Source: Druceiella hillmani
Taxonomy: Eukaryota; Arthropoda; Insecta; Lepidoptera; Hepialidae
DNA: 64,000 bases
Direction: 5' to 3'
Assembly: GCA_039881145.1 (NCBI GenBank)
Contig: JAYKKI010000052.1
Span: 13,624,501-13,688,500 of the forward strand
In this document: piece by piece, positions 11,361 to 21,984 of the stretch
Layout of the letters: each line of letters opens with the position of its first letter
Position numbering within the stretch: the stretch's first letter is position 1
Translations under genes and position numbers: made by a program
Notes under the pieces: model-generated
Told to the model about the DNA's origin: nothing
Seen by the model: the letters and a program-made list of their open reading frames with translations, nothing else
Database searches by the model: none

Positions 11361-11608
11361 TTGTTAAAGTTATATTATATGTCTGTCAAAATATCACACT
11401 CTCATTACTATGGAGGATTATATAATTTATTGACAGAATTATACACATAAAAATATTCAAAAGGCACATTTAATTGATTTCATGTAAAATTACGACTTTT
11501 ATAAAAATATAAAAAAACGTGTTTTACAAAAATTGGAGTATTAAATTTGTGCGTATAAATATTTTACATAATGGAAATTCTTTCAATAATAAACCAATCA
11601 CTTATTTT

Positions 11609-11705
11609 CACGGTTCCGTGTCTCAAAAGGAAATAGGAAATTCTTATAAGATCACTCATTTGTCTGTGTATTTGGAAACGGATGGATGGACGAACGGATG
11701 GAATG
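11609..11705 (+). mobile_element. Element tail, ggttccg...gatcactcatttgtctgtg
   Basis: acggttccgtgtctcaaaag, then ggaaataggaaattcttata, then agatcactcatttgtctgtg followed by a gatggatgga run. This order (a ggttccg hairpin arm, a second arm now degraded, ttataagatcact, then gtctgt) is a recurrent transposon tail that I associate from memory with lepidopteran genomes. It belongs with copies near 9.7, 19.4, 25.3, 26.7 and 32 kb. Confidence 0.5.
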
Positions 11706-12340
11706 GAAACTTGACATTTGGCACAGGAATAAAACATGTTAACCCACTCACTTCTCAATAGTCAATACTTAAAAGTGTTTATGTAGAAATTTAAGACAAG
11801 GGGAAATTGAGTACTGGAAATCTTTAAATTCTGTATTTAATATGTCCACATAACTTTAAGATGTTAAAAATAACGAATTCATCGTGTTCAAAATAACGTT
11901 AAAAATATCTTCAGACATATATTGAAAGTAGGCAAAAAATGTGTTCGCCCTTATTTTCAAAATTACTTCCGAAACTACTTTTAGACAGTGCAAGTTTTTA
12001 GATAATATTACCCATGATCTTAATGTTTTGTTTTAAATAAGCACCTTGTTTATACGGCTGTGAGAAATATAGTAGGTGACAACTTTGCGGTGTGAAAAAT
12101 TAATATTTTTACATAATTCAAAAGAAATACTAGTACCCTCGTGCTTGACAGGTTTTTTTTAAGTAATATTCTTAATTTACTTAGACAATAAATTGATTAA
12201 TTATCTTTTTTATCGACCGCCGTTTCCGTAGAAGTTTTTGAAGTGAAACTTCTTTGATAACGTCTGAGTCAATCTGTCACGTTAAAATAATGTAACACTT
12301 GAGAAAACAAATACCAGACGCAATTAATATGTTGAAACGC
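11706..12340. other. AT-rich stretch, nothing recognised
   Basis: No gene, tandem repeat or inverted repeat noticed by eye. Confidence 0.4.
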
Positions 12341-12357
12341 CACAAGCATTGCTTACG

Positions 12358-12419
12358 CAAAAGGTTTGACTGGCCACGTCATGTTAATTGTAGTGGACAG
12401 TTCTAAAACAAACCTTTTG
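12358..12419. repeat. 11-bp perfect inverted repeat
   Basis: caaaaggtttg at 12358-12368 is the exact reverse complement of caaaccttttg at 12409-12419, with a 40-nt spacer of balanced composition (tggccacgtcatgttaattg and so on). It could be the core of a small regulatory element or a chance match. Confidence 0.45.
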
Positions 12420-12824
12420 GCCAGAGTAATATTATCATTTATTCAAAGGCATAGAGCGCAAATTTATTTAGTGTAATAAATTAGTGAAAAATACTTTTAC
12501 TTAGAAAAAAATTATTTCTCTATAACAAATAATCATCATAAATAGTTTTTTATTTTATGTTCTTTGCTTTTATTTAATTCTATTTATTCAGAAAACATCA
12601 AAATATTACCTGCATTGTAGGAACGATTATAAAGTCACGTTGACACCTTATTGCTAATTCATTTTTTTTCAAATGAATGATGACTTAGTATAAAGCAAAA
12701 GCTTTGATCAAACATTTTGTTAAACTTAACTAATTTATTCAGTACTTTCACTGTTATACCGGCTTACTTTATATACCTCTACTAATATTTCTCGTATAAA
12801 TATGCAATTTAGTTTATTTATCAC

Positions 12825-14015
12825 AGTACTTTTCATTTAATAGCTTCGCTACTGAGAAAGATATCGCCATAAAATTCGGCGCATGATAACGGAATGAAAC
12901 ATAGGTTATTATCGATATCTTTACTCACGTGGAAAACTAATATCGAGAAATGCGCTTTGGAATCATTGTTTTAAATCACATCTGAATAGCTGGATAGATT
13001 TTTTGAAAGGCCTTTAATTGATAATACGATCTATGATGTAAAATTCTTTTAAATTCGGGAAATAATATAATTTCTATAAAATGAAACTTAATACTTTTTA
13101 CTCAGATTATACATTTTGAAAGTAGGGCTGTTTTTATGTGTACTTTTTACTTAATAACTTAGTCACTAAGAAAGGAATTGACACCAAATTCAGCAGGCAT
13201 AAAGTTCATATAACGGAATAACACATAGAGTATTAACGAGATCTATGCTCACGTGAAAAAATAATATCGAGAAATTCCTTTTGGGATATTAGTTTTTAAA
13301 TCTCGTCTGGACAGCTGGATAGATCTTTATGAATTATTAATTCATGATACAGATTATAATGTAGACTTCTTTTAAATTCGGGAAATAATATAATTTCTGT
13401 CAGTTGAAACTTGATACTTTTTACTCAGTTTATATATTTGAAAGTAGGGCTATTTTTCAGTGTATTTTTACCTAATAACTTAGTCACTGAGAAAGGAATT
13501 GATACCAAATTAGGCATGCATAAAGTTCATATAACGGAATAGCACATAAGGTATTACCGGTATCTATGCTCACGTGGAAAACTAATATCGAGAAATGCGT
13601 TTTGTGATGTTAGTTTTTAAATGACGTCTGTAGATCCTAGGGTATTACCCGTATCTATGCTCATGTGAAAAACTAATATCGAGAAGTGCGTTTTGGGATA
13701 TAAGTTTTTAAATCACGTCTGAACAGCTGGACAAATTTTTATGAAATAGCTTTAATTCATGATACGAATTATAATGTAGATTTCTTTTAAATTCGGGAAT
13801 TAATATAATTTCTGTCAGATGAAACTTGATACTTTTTACTCAGTTTTTATATTTGAAAGTAGGACTGTTTTTCAGTGGGTTTTTTTACTCAATAACTTAG
13901 AAAGGAATTGATACAAAATTCGCCACGCATAAAGTTCATATAACGGAATAGCATATATTACCAGTATCTACGCTCACTTAGGATACTAATACGATGAAAA
14001 GTTTTTTGGGATCTT
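12825..14015 (+). repeat. About 320-bp tandem repeat, about 3.7 units
   Basis: The phrase cacgtggaaaactaatatcg (and variants cacgtgaaaaaataatatcg, catgtgaaaaactaatatcg) occurs at about 12927, 13250, 13571 and 13661, and a decayed version (cacttaggatactaat) near 13975. Full-unit spacing is about 315-322 bp; the 90-bp step marks an internal partial duplication. Each unit also carries gaaaggaattgacaccaaat, cataaagttcatataacgga and aaattcgggaaataatataa. Most copies include an E-box-like cacgtg. Units differ from each other much more than those of the 4.4-8.8 kb satellite, so this array is older. Confidence 0.85.
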
Positions 14016-14420
14016 TATTAATTCAATTCAATTTCGATTGTTATTTTTATGTAACATACAAACATTGTATTCCCTTGCTAAGTCATATTTTACATATTAA
14101 AACAATAAACCAATGTCAAATTATATTATAGAGAATAAACATATTATTATTATTTGTGTATATTAGTTTCTTAAGGTGAACTCAGAGACCCGGCTGTTTT
14201 TGTCGTTTTTAAAATCATTAATTTTATTACGATTTTTGGAGTAGATATCTTTTAACACACGTTTAAAATTCTTTTCTGAAAATTTCATTACATCTTCTCA
14301 TATTTTATTATGGAAGTGTATACTCACCCCCATCAATGAACTATAATTAATTTTTGCGAGTCAAAAGTTGGGATTACCTAATTTACTTTTATGTCGAGTA
14401 CTGTAATTTTGCCAATCACG

Positions 14421-14490
14421 TTTTTAAGGTGAAGTGATCATTCAATCCTTACCACTTTTTTAAGGTGAAGTGATTGTTCAATCCTTACCA
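14421..14490 (+). repeat. 35-bp tandem duplication
   Basis: tttttaaggtgaagtgatca... at 14421 is repeated as tttttaaggtgaagtgattg... at 14456 with only a few changes; both units end in caatccttacca. Confidence 0.85.
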
Positions 14491-14689
14491 GTAAAATATT
14501 TTAAAAAGTATATTGTGAAATTAATGGGAAATATCAATTACTTTTATCTGTTCTCTCTAGCGAATCTCGAGAACTCAATTTATACATTGACCGAATAGCC
14601 CTCTTTTGCAATATAAAGATGGATTAAGTTTTAACAGCATACCGTACGACATCATGAAATGAAAATAGGCGAAGTAAATAATCTTGCAA

Positions 14690-14832
14690 TCCTTAAATCC
14701 AAACTAAATAGCCGGAGAGATTTTCATGAAAATTGGTATAGCTATATATCTTGATTTGAAATGAGATGTAGGCTTTTAGATACTCGAGTTATAGCACAAT
14801 TTCTATAGGATAAAACTCGATAATCTTTACTT
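14690..14832 (+). repeat. Divergent relative of the 320-bp repeat unit
   Basis: The order aaatagccggagagattttc, atgaaa, atatatcttgatttgaaatg, atgtaggctttt, cacaatttctataggataaa and actcgataatctttact parallels the array's ctgaatagctggatagattt, cgatctatgatgtaaaattc, aatttctataaaatgaaact and taatactttttactc. This suggests the tandem unit derives from a longer dispersed element. Confidence 0.5.
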
Positions 14833-15321
14833 GATAATAAAACATTTGTACTAATAATATTTTCTTCTTCTTCTTAAAGACGTGAAATAAGAAAAGTATT
14901 ATAAATTATCATTATGCGTATTGGAAAATTAAATTTTCACACGGAATATTGTTTCTTAATAACATAAAAAGTGTTTTCATGATAACAAGAAACAAAAAAT
15001 ATTTTGAAAGTTTTTACCGCGAAGAAAATAATAAAACTCAATTTTTTCTTAATTTAATCGCTTTAATGGATGTTATTTCGATCTTCGTTTAAAAAAAATA
15101 TTCATTGATTTTTCTCTTTTCGAAGACAATTGCTTACATCATTTTTTGAAGCTAACATCTAAACTGTCAAACCATTAGCAAAACGATAACGTTTGCGGTA
15201 GCGCTAAAAAAATCAATTCTTTTGTTTTGAAATTTTTTAAAAACGATTAATTTGAATAGAACCTGGTTTTCAAATTAGTTCATTGCTTGTCAGTTCCAAA
15301 CAAATATACAGGACGTTATTA

Positions 15322-15326
<5 letters not shown>
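14833..15326. other. AT-rich stretch, nothing recognised
   Basis: A short ttcttcttcttctt run near 14863 and poly-A/T runs only. Confidence 0.4.
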
Positions 15327-15379
<53 letters not shown>

Positions 15380-15384
15380 TATAT
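15327..15384. repeat. (TA)n microsatellite
   Basis: About 58 bp of TA dinucleotides with one cata interruption, followed by cgatattgaaaccgaaacc. Confidence 0.95.
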
Positions 15385-15496
15385 CAAACCGATATTGAAA
15401 CCGAAACCTATACCAATATTATTGTATCATTGCACATTTTTGTAAAATTGTAAAAAATCTTAATTTGAAAAATTTAAATACATTTGCTTACTAGGC

Positions 15497-15870
15497 TTTA
15501 TTCACGTGAAATTCGAACCTACGACTTTACTCACGTGAAATTCGGAATTAAAACGCCTACGACTTTATTCATGTGAGATTTGGAATGAAAAAAGTTATTA
15601 CAAATTTTTTTCTGTCTCATATGTTGCTCTTAGGTATAACTATTATCATACCAAATTCATCAAAGTCCATTTAGTAGATTTTGCGTGATTTACAAACAAA
15701 GTAACATACATGCCGACAAACAAAAATTTTGAAAGCAGGTTTTCAGGTTTATTTTATCATTTTTTACGCTAAATCAATCAGACTTTTTAAAATATCATCC
15801 ATATGTATAATTCATATTGTTACAATTTTATTATACGTATAGATTTACATTATTAATCCAAAAGTAACGT
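15497..15870 (+). mobile_element. Dispersed element family B, copy 1
   Basis: From ggaatgaaaaaagttattac (15587) to attttattatacgtatagat (about 15846) this aligns piece by piece with 46661-46910. Shared elements are ggaat.a.aaaagttatta, gttgctctt, taccaaa, gacaaa.attct.aaa, ggttttc, tttacgc.aaatc and acaattttat...atagagatt. The 5' part repeats cctacgactttattcacgtg with gtgaaattcgga twice (15500-15590), a short local duplication. The architecture (a ctacgactttattc.cgtg start, then taccaaattcatcaaagtcc, then acaaacaaagtaacatacat) is like the 3' ends of insect non-LTR elements or their parasites. Confidence 0.55.
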
Positions 15871-16109
15871 AAATATAACATTCATTAATTATAGTGAAAA
15901 TCTGAAATAATTTTAAAACTTTATCTAATGCAAACACATGCCGAAAATATAGTCACTATTTATGATGATCACTGCTACATTGTAGACTTTCACATGAAAT
16001 ATTATTAAGAAATATCACATAAGATTCAACTAGCTCTCTTGGCAAGTCAAATTATTAGCTCTCTCGCTATCAGTTGCTATGTGTGCTATCTTCGAAATTC
16101 CTAAAACCT

Positions 16110-16345
16110 CATTAAATTCACCTCAGCAAATTACGAATACTCAGCCACATTACCAAGGAATCTCGTGAACAAAGTAGCCTCAGCAAAAAGCTGAAATTCA
16201 CCGATCAAATTCGCCGAAGAATGCCGAACGCGTCGCAGCATTCGGCGGAGGTCGCGGAGGGCCGATCCAGTTCCTGGTAGGGCGATGGCGGTCTGAGCCT
16301 GCAGCCCACCAGCGAGGCGGGAACATTTCAATTAGTGTCCGAATA
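16110..16345. other. GC-richer unique island with interrupted stem
   Basis: One of the most GC-rich segments of the window. cgccgaagaatgc and gcattcggcg (about 16212-16249) can pair as a 10-bp stem with a 3-nt bulge around a cgaacgcgtcgca loop. A 66-codon frame on the minus strand (16131-16331) matches no family I know. It could be a conserved non-coding island or an old transposon piece. Confidence 0.35.
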
Positions 16346-18090
16346 TGGAATGGCTATGTATGTTTTTCTCGTATTCATCAGGGTCAAAATACCTAATCAG
16401 CCTCGATGATTCAATGATTGGTGATTTATTATAAAAAAATGTGCGCTGACTTGTGTTAAAAAGCAATCTGTCAGAGTTTCTGACTAATTGCAGACGTGTT
16501 ATAATTATAAAATCTTACGTATTATTTATTTAGAAAAGTCAATTGTGGAAATCACGAATAAGTAATAATTAATTACGAATCATAAAAACATATGAAACAT
16601 GTGAATTATTTATAAAAATTTAGGATAATTGCTTAATTTCTACTATAAACTCGTTAAGCGTGCAGATATATAATTATACTTTAACCTATTTTCCACATTT
16701 TTGTTTCTAATATATTTATTTTATATACTAGCGCAATTTTCTTTATTTTTTATTGTAAATTTTACTATTTTTAAAGTCCATTCATATATTCAATTTTGAG
16801 TCTTACGAAACGTGGTGATGAACTGTCAGGCGAAAGTAAACAGTGATTACTTATAACAGTTAATGAGTATCTACTGTTTCTATATTTCATTTTATAAATG
16901 AATAACAAGCATTAATACGAATTATAAAAACAATCTATTTTTTTATATAAAATGTAATTCAACAATCACAGATATCTTGGTGGTTAATTATGAATTCCAT
17001 AAATATACGGCCGTATTATTAGTCAAAAGTAATTGGATGTACGAGTATAATCCCAGTCTAAATGCCAGTAATTTGTTATGTACAAACAAATTATAAGTAC
17101 TTCTTAATCCAGTATTGTCGCAATTTCGTACACTGATAGCAGCTAACCGGGGATAAATGAAGATTTATGGTAACTGTAATCTAAATAATATTGTCCAAAG
17201 TACTCTTTACCCTAGTGTTAACAAATTAGAGTAACCTTTTAAAATTTTATTCAAATAGTTAAAAAAGAATAAATTATACGTCTTTGCTAGGGATTAAACT
17301 TATTTTAACTGAATCGTAAGTGAACAATTAATAATGAAAGCATAATTCAAGCTTTTGTTTACGACTAAAAAAATAATATTACATCAAATAATCTTAAAAT
17401 CAAATAGACCTATAATCGAGTTAGAACAAAATTATATGTCCTGATATTAGTTACTGTTCGAAATTACTTGTCTTGTTAGTTTTTCATTCACATTCACAGA
17501 TATTTTTGTTAGAATCGATATAACTAACAGAAATATTTAAAAGATAATTTTCCAGCCACTCTTGATGTATATAATTTGTATGATACGTAACATAATCAAC
17601 GGATTATTTAATACTTCCTGTACGATATACCTGTAACTTATGTGTTAAAATTTGTGATTAAATTATCCTAGGTTACTAAAAACTTTTATTCTGATAAAGA
17701 AATTGTAATTATACTGATTGGCTTGATTGAAAATACACTAAGTTATTTGAATGAATTTCAAAATCTCAAAATCTCATATAAAATCTCACTTAACGTAGTT
17801 TCGATTCTCTACTTATATTTTTTTTTTGGTGAATAATTTTCTTTCTTCTATTATCATGCTGTGAATTACTGTAGAGAAAAATTAAGTGTTTGATTCATTA
17901 ATATGTCACAACACTATATCGATGAAAGAATAATGATTTAAAAGATTCCAAATCAGGTTTGAAAATACACATTCCGCTTAAGGTCAATTTCCACATATAA
18001 AACAAGAACGATGTAAATTGCTGTGAGTCTTCCAAAAATTAAAGTCACATAATAATGATCTATTATTACAGTTAACTTCTCTTTTGCTAT
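16346..18090. other. Long AT-rich stretch, nothing recognised
   Basis: About 1.7 kb with no gene, tandem array or element boundary that I can support. Confidence 0.4.
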
Positions 18091-18097
18091 TATTATA

Positions 18098-18734
18098 TAC
18101 TAGCGACCCGCCCTGGCTTCGCACGGGTGCAACGTAGGTACCAATATGGTGTAATAGTGGATTAATAATATTACTGTCATTCACGCGCCACTGCCGCCCG
18201 CCGCCGCAGCCGCCCAGTATATACGGCATCGGCCTCGCGGATACTGATTTTTGGTAATTTCAATTCTGTGATATCTTCTAAACTATTAGTTATAATGATT
18301 TGCTGTATAGTGCAAATTTTATCTACATTAAATACCCAACGTAAACAAATTATTTAATTCGAAAGTATAACCCAGAAAAAAAAATAAATTTAAATCGCAC
18401 AAAAATGGTTACTGTGGGTTATTCGTAGGATATAGATCACATCACGGACTTTTTTGTAGATAATTTTAAAAACACAATTCCATAGTGAAACATTTTGATA
18501 TATTTCAGAAAGTTTAGTCGGCGTAAGCAATGAAAACGCCGTAAATTTTACTTTTTTAAAAAACATTGATTTTTCATATTTTCTGTAAATATAACACGCA
18601 TGTGTTATATCTATAAACCTTCCGGAAGAAATTATCTGAGTGATAGTGAAAAATCCGTTGCGTATTTCAATAGATCTAAGCTTACAGAAAGATAGACAGG
18701 CGCGGGAAGTGGCTTTGTTTTATACTATGTAATG
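18098..18734 (+). mobile_element. Retroelement-like repeat with cgacccgcc...cgggt head
   Basis: It starts tatactagcgacccgccctg, where acccg and the cgggt of cgcacgggt form a short GC stem. It ends with agacaggcgcgggaagtggc followed by tttgttttatactatgta. Between them lie aaaccttccggaagaaatta, gtgaaaaatccgttgcgtat and agatctaagcttacagaaag. This head-and-tail architecture is, from memory, a very common arthropod interspersed repeat that tracks 3' ends of RTE-like or related LINEs. Internal hairpins are cggcgt/acgccg (about 18519-18541) and a 9-bp atataacac/gtgttatat stem at 18589-18610. No reverse transcriptase sequence is present, so this is a short or 5'-truncated copy. Confidence 0.65.
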
Positions 18735-19370
18735 AAGCCTTAACCAACCTTCCTTCTGAATATTTTTTCGTATGTTTTTAAAGAGCTAGAATTAAATACT
18801 TAAACGCCAGTTTCACTAACCAGTAAAAGCCAACAGTAGTTAAAATGAGTACCCACACCTTTTATTCACTTTGTCATACATTTGTATCACTGATATCAAT
18901 CTGTCCTTGATTTTTGACAACAGTTATAAATTCAGCTCATACCAGTGTTGGACGGTTTTAATCCAGAGAATTTTTGTAGAAAATTTGAAAAAGAAATTAT
19001 ACGAATGAAGGCAAGGACATTAACTACAATGTCGGAAAAAGTTAGTGACGTAGCTAGGATAAGGTAGCATGGATTATTAAATCACTACGTACTTATTACC
19101 TTTACTTAAATCAGTCAAAAATCAGTAGAACCCGTACCATGAGGATTCCTTACATACTAAGACACATATAAAAATGTAAGAGTATACAAAGTAGAAAAAT
19201 TAAGGAACTATGAAAATAATTTCCGGAAAATGATTGTCAAAGTCGCTATTCCCATGAAAAAAAATTAAATATTTTTACAGAAAACCATCAGTAGTTTGTT
19301 TCCAGTAGTTTCCAGTAGTTTGTTTGCACTCTCAAAAATGTTCTATGTAAAACTACTAAATATTTATGTC
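18735..19370. other. AT-rich stretch, little recognised
   Basis: Only a small local duplication (tagtttgtttccagtagttt near 19290-19320) is noticeable. Confidence 0.4.
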
Positions 19371-19377
19371 AAACAAT

Positions 19378-19480
19378 TTCTGAGAAAGATGCCTGTGACC
19401 GACGGACAGACAGACGAAAACGTAAGTAATCTTGCAAGAATTATGTTTTTTTCCCTTTTGACTTACGGAATCATAAAAGT
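19378..19480 (-). mobile_element. Element tail, gacggacagacagacgaaaacg type
   Basis: ctgtgaccgacggacagaca is followed by gacgaaaacgtaagtaatct, a t-rich run and acttacggaatcataaaa. This is the degraded cagacag...taat.gggt.ccgtttt...tacggaaccctaaaa tail family also present near 11.6 and 25.3 kb. The hairpin arms are largely lost. Confidence 0.4.
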
Positions 19481-19639
19481 GCATTGCAAACTAAAAGTCA
19501 AATGTGTACAGTAGATAGCATTGTTTGTAATATTAAAAAAAAGGTTTCTATACTCAAAACTAAAATGATTTTTGATTTATCTTCACTTAAGTTTACAACT
19601 TCCTTTCTATCCTATACGAATATAAAACGTATCGATTGA

Positions 19640-19960
19640 TATGGCTATGCAGCGTTGCAACAAAATAAGAATCACCGAGATATCTCGCTCCCTATCTGGA
19701 ATTAGAGGAATTGACTCCCACGACGAACTCGAGAAGCTATCTCCGGCTTCTGAGTGGTGAGAACAATGGATTCAATTCAAATTAGTGCCGCCCACACAGC
19801 GCTCCCTTTTCACTGTAAATATCTAAAATGCTTTCGTTGAGACAAAAAAAGCTCAAAATCAAACGACATTTTGCTTTATTCTGGGAAACATCCGACACAC
19901 TGACGTAGATCGCTTTTAATTAAAGCTGTATTAGATGTCTAGTCCTTGGTCTGCCCTCAA
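19640..19960. other. GC-richer unique island
   Basis: Balanced composition with CpGs (ctcccacgacgaactcgaga) flanked by AT-rich DNA, no repeat structure and no coding frame. Contains ttttaattaaagc. Candidate conserved non-coding element. Confidence 0.3.
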
Positions 19961-20112
19961 CCCAGTATACGTTGTTTGTATGAACTTTACATAGGAACGA
20001 ATAAAATACCTTCTTGCGGAAATAAATAGCCGGTTACTAGACTACGTGACTAGGTTTGAACATGTTTTTTTTTCATACAGATTGTCTATTAATTCATTAG
20101 TCAGCCCAAACC

Positions 20113-20235
<123 letters not shown>

Positions 20236-20319
20236 GCTGTTACACTAAAAGATTTTTAAAAAGAATAGTCTATTTCGCTCACAGTTTCACCCGGAGTGTT
20301 TTGTATTATATTTTGTTAA

Positions 20320-20625
20320 TAAAATATAGAATATAATAATGGAAATTTACCCAAAACGAATGTTTGGTGAAAATTTGGTAGCAAGTGTTATATGATTTAA
20401 GATGTTTTATAACACCTTTAAATGAAAAAAAATCTAACAAATAAATAGCTAGAAAAATGTATTTCTTAATTCAGCATTCCTTACTTCGTGAGTGAAAAAA
20501 TAGAATTAGTATCGAATGAAATTATTATCTAATAAAATATGGAGTATAATTATATAGATTTACCTAAACAAATATCTTGCGAAAATTTAAAAGCACGTGT
20601 TCCATTTTTCAAGATAATATTTGAT
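20320..20625 (+). repeat. Degenerate repeat, copies 1-2 (relative at 21110-21300)
   Basis: aataaaatatagaatataat (20320) is followed about 210 bp later by aataaaatatggagtataat (20533), each leading into an accca/accta-aac...aaaattt segment. The intervening sequence aligns with 21110-21300 (aacacct..aaatg, taaataaatatct, aaaaaacagaattag, tgaaattcaataaaataa, agtttaccaaaacaaa). Copies are old and AT-rich; function unknown. Confidence 0.4.
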
Positions 20626-21622
20626 AATATATATATATTGACACTTGACATCCTTCCAAATCCACGCCCCCAGTTTTGATCAGATGTAAAGAACAGGCTC
20701 CGTGACATTCATGAACGGACGGATCAGTAATGTTATTATCATTTTACTTTATTCATTGTTTGTCCAAATTACTTAAATAGAGCACCTTACATAAATAACT
20801 TGTATATATAATTACATACATAATATAATACTTGTATACATAATATATATAATTACAGATTTATTTAATTGATGAGTTAATAACAAGTGTTTTCCATATT
20901 AATTTTATGTCTTATTCTAAAAAAAACATTGTTTCGCTTACTTCAATTAACATTGTCACATTTATGTATTGTTGTATTTAATTGGATATATTATGAATGT
21001 ATTTATTTCTCTTTGTTCTTTTTGGAAATGTTTGAATACAAACTTATTTTGTATTTAGTGTTCATAGAATAATTCAAATAGTTTGTGTTTGTTTTTTTCC
21101 CTTTACAAAAAATAAAAAATAGAACACCTCATAAATGGTAAAGGAAAAATCTTAAATAAATAAATATCTCAAATTTATTTTTTTTCAACATTTCTTAAAC
21201 CCTGAAAAAACAGAATTAGAATTGAAATTCAATAAAATAACAAGCGCAATAATGCAAGTTTACCAAAACAAAGATCTGGCAAAAAATATTTCCTTTTCCC
21301 TATTATTGGAAAAAGAACTCCAACAAGAAAGTGTCTATTATTGATTTTTTGCTCCAAACAAAATATATTTAAAACGTATTTTGTCAGAAATAGGTGAGAA
21401 TTATTTTAAAGTTCCTATAAACATTTTACTCAGTTTTATGCACAGAATCACCTACATGAATGATATATACATTTTCGTTATACTTCCCTTAAAAAAATGT
21501 ATTTTTTTTGTTGGAATTACAACTTCGATAGGGTTTTTTTTCATAAACTGTTGATAATTTTTATTTAGTCCTTAAAATTAAAAATCACATACACGAATGA
21601 TAGAGATATTTTTGGTAGAAGT
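20626..21622. other. AT-rich stretch; contains degenerate repeat copy 3
   Basis: Apart from the related segment at about 21110-21300 I see nothing supportable. A 61-codon frame at 20887-21072 (+) is hydrophobic by AT bias only. Confidence 0.35.
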
Positions 21623-21652
21623 CGTGTCTGTGTGCGTGTGTGTGTGTATGTG

Positions 21653-21698
<46 letters not shown>

Positions 21699-21720
21699 TG
21701 TATATATATATATATATATA
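21623..21720. repeat. (GT)n-(TA)n compound microsatellite
   Basis: A gtgtgtgcgtgtgtgtgtgt-type run passes into gtatgta and then about 60 bp of TA repeats with aaata and gta interruptions. Confidence 0.95.
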
Positions 21721-21788
21721 GACCTTAATTTTTTTTCGTTTGCCCCTAAAACACTCGACAATACATTTTTACCTTATTTGGAACACAG

Positions 21789-21881
21789 CAACTTGTGCCG
21801 ACTTGCATTGAAACATATACAAGTCGCGCGGAAGAAGGGGCGCATGCTCGCGTTATTTGTCAGTTCTTCCTGCGTGGTCAG
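21789..21881 (+). other. Exon-like 93-bp segment upstream of the pseudogene
   Basis: This GC-richer segment is preceded by ttatttggaacacag and followed by gtaattaac, so it is bounded by plausible splice signals. It is open for 31 codons (starting NLCRLALKHIQVARKKGR) with non-AT-biased codons. It could be a real exon, an upstream part of the neighbouring decayed gene, or chance. I do not recognise the peptide. Confidence 0.2.
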
Positions 21882-21984
21882 GTAATTAACACGTATTGTT
21901 TTACATTCTGAAGATGGCAATGGAATTAAGAAGCAATAAAAAAGTGTAATTCTTTGTTGATGACGTAAGTAATCAAATAACACG

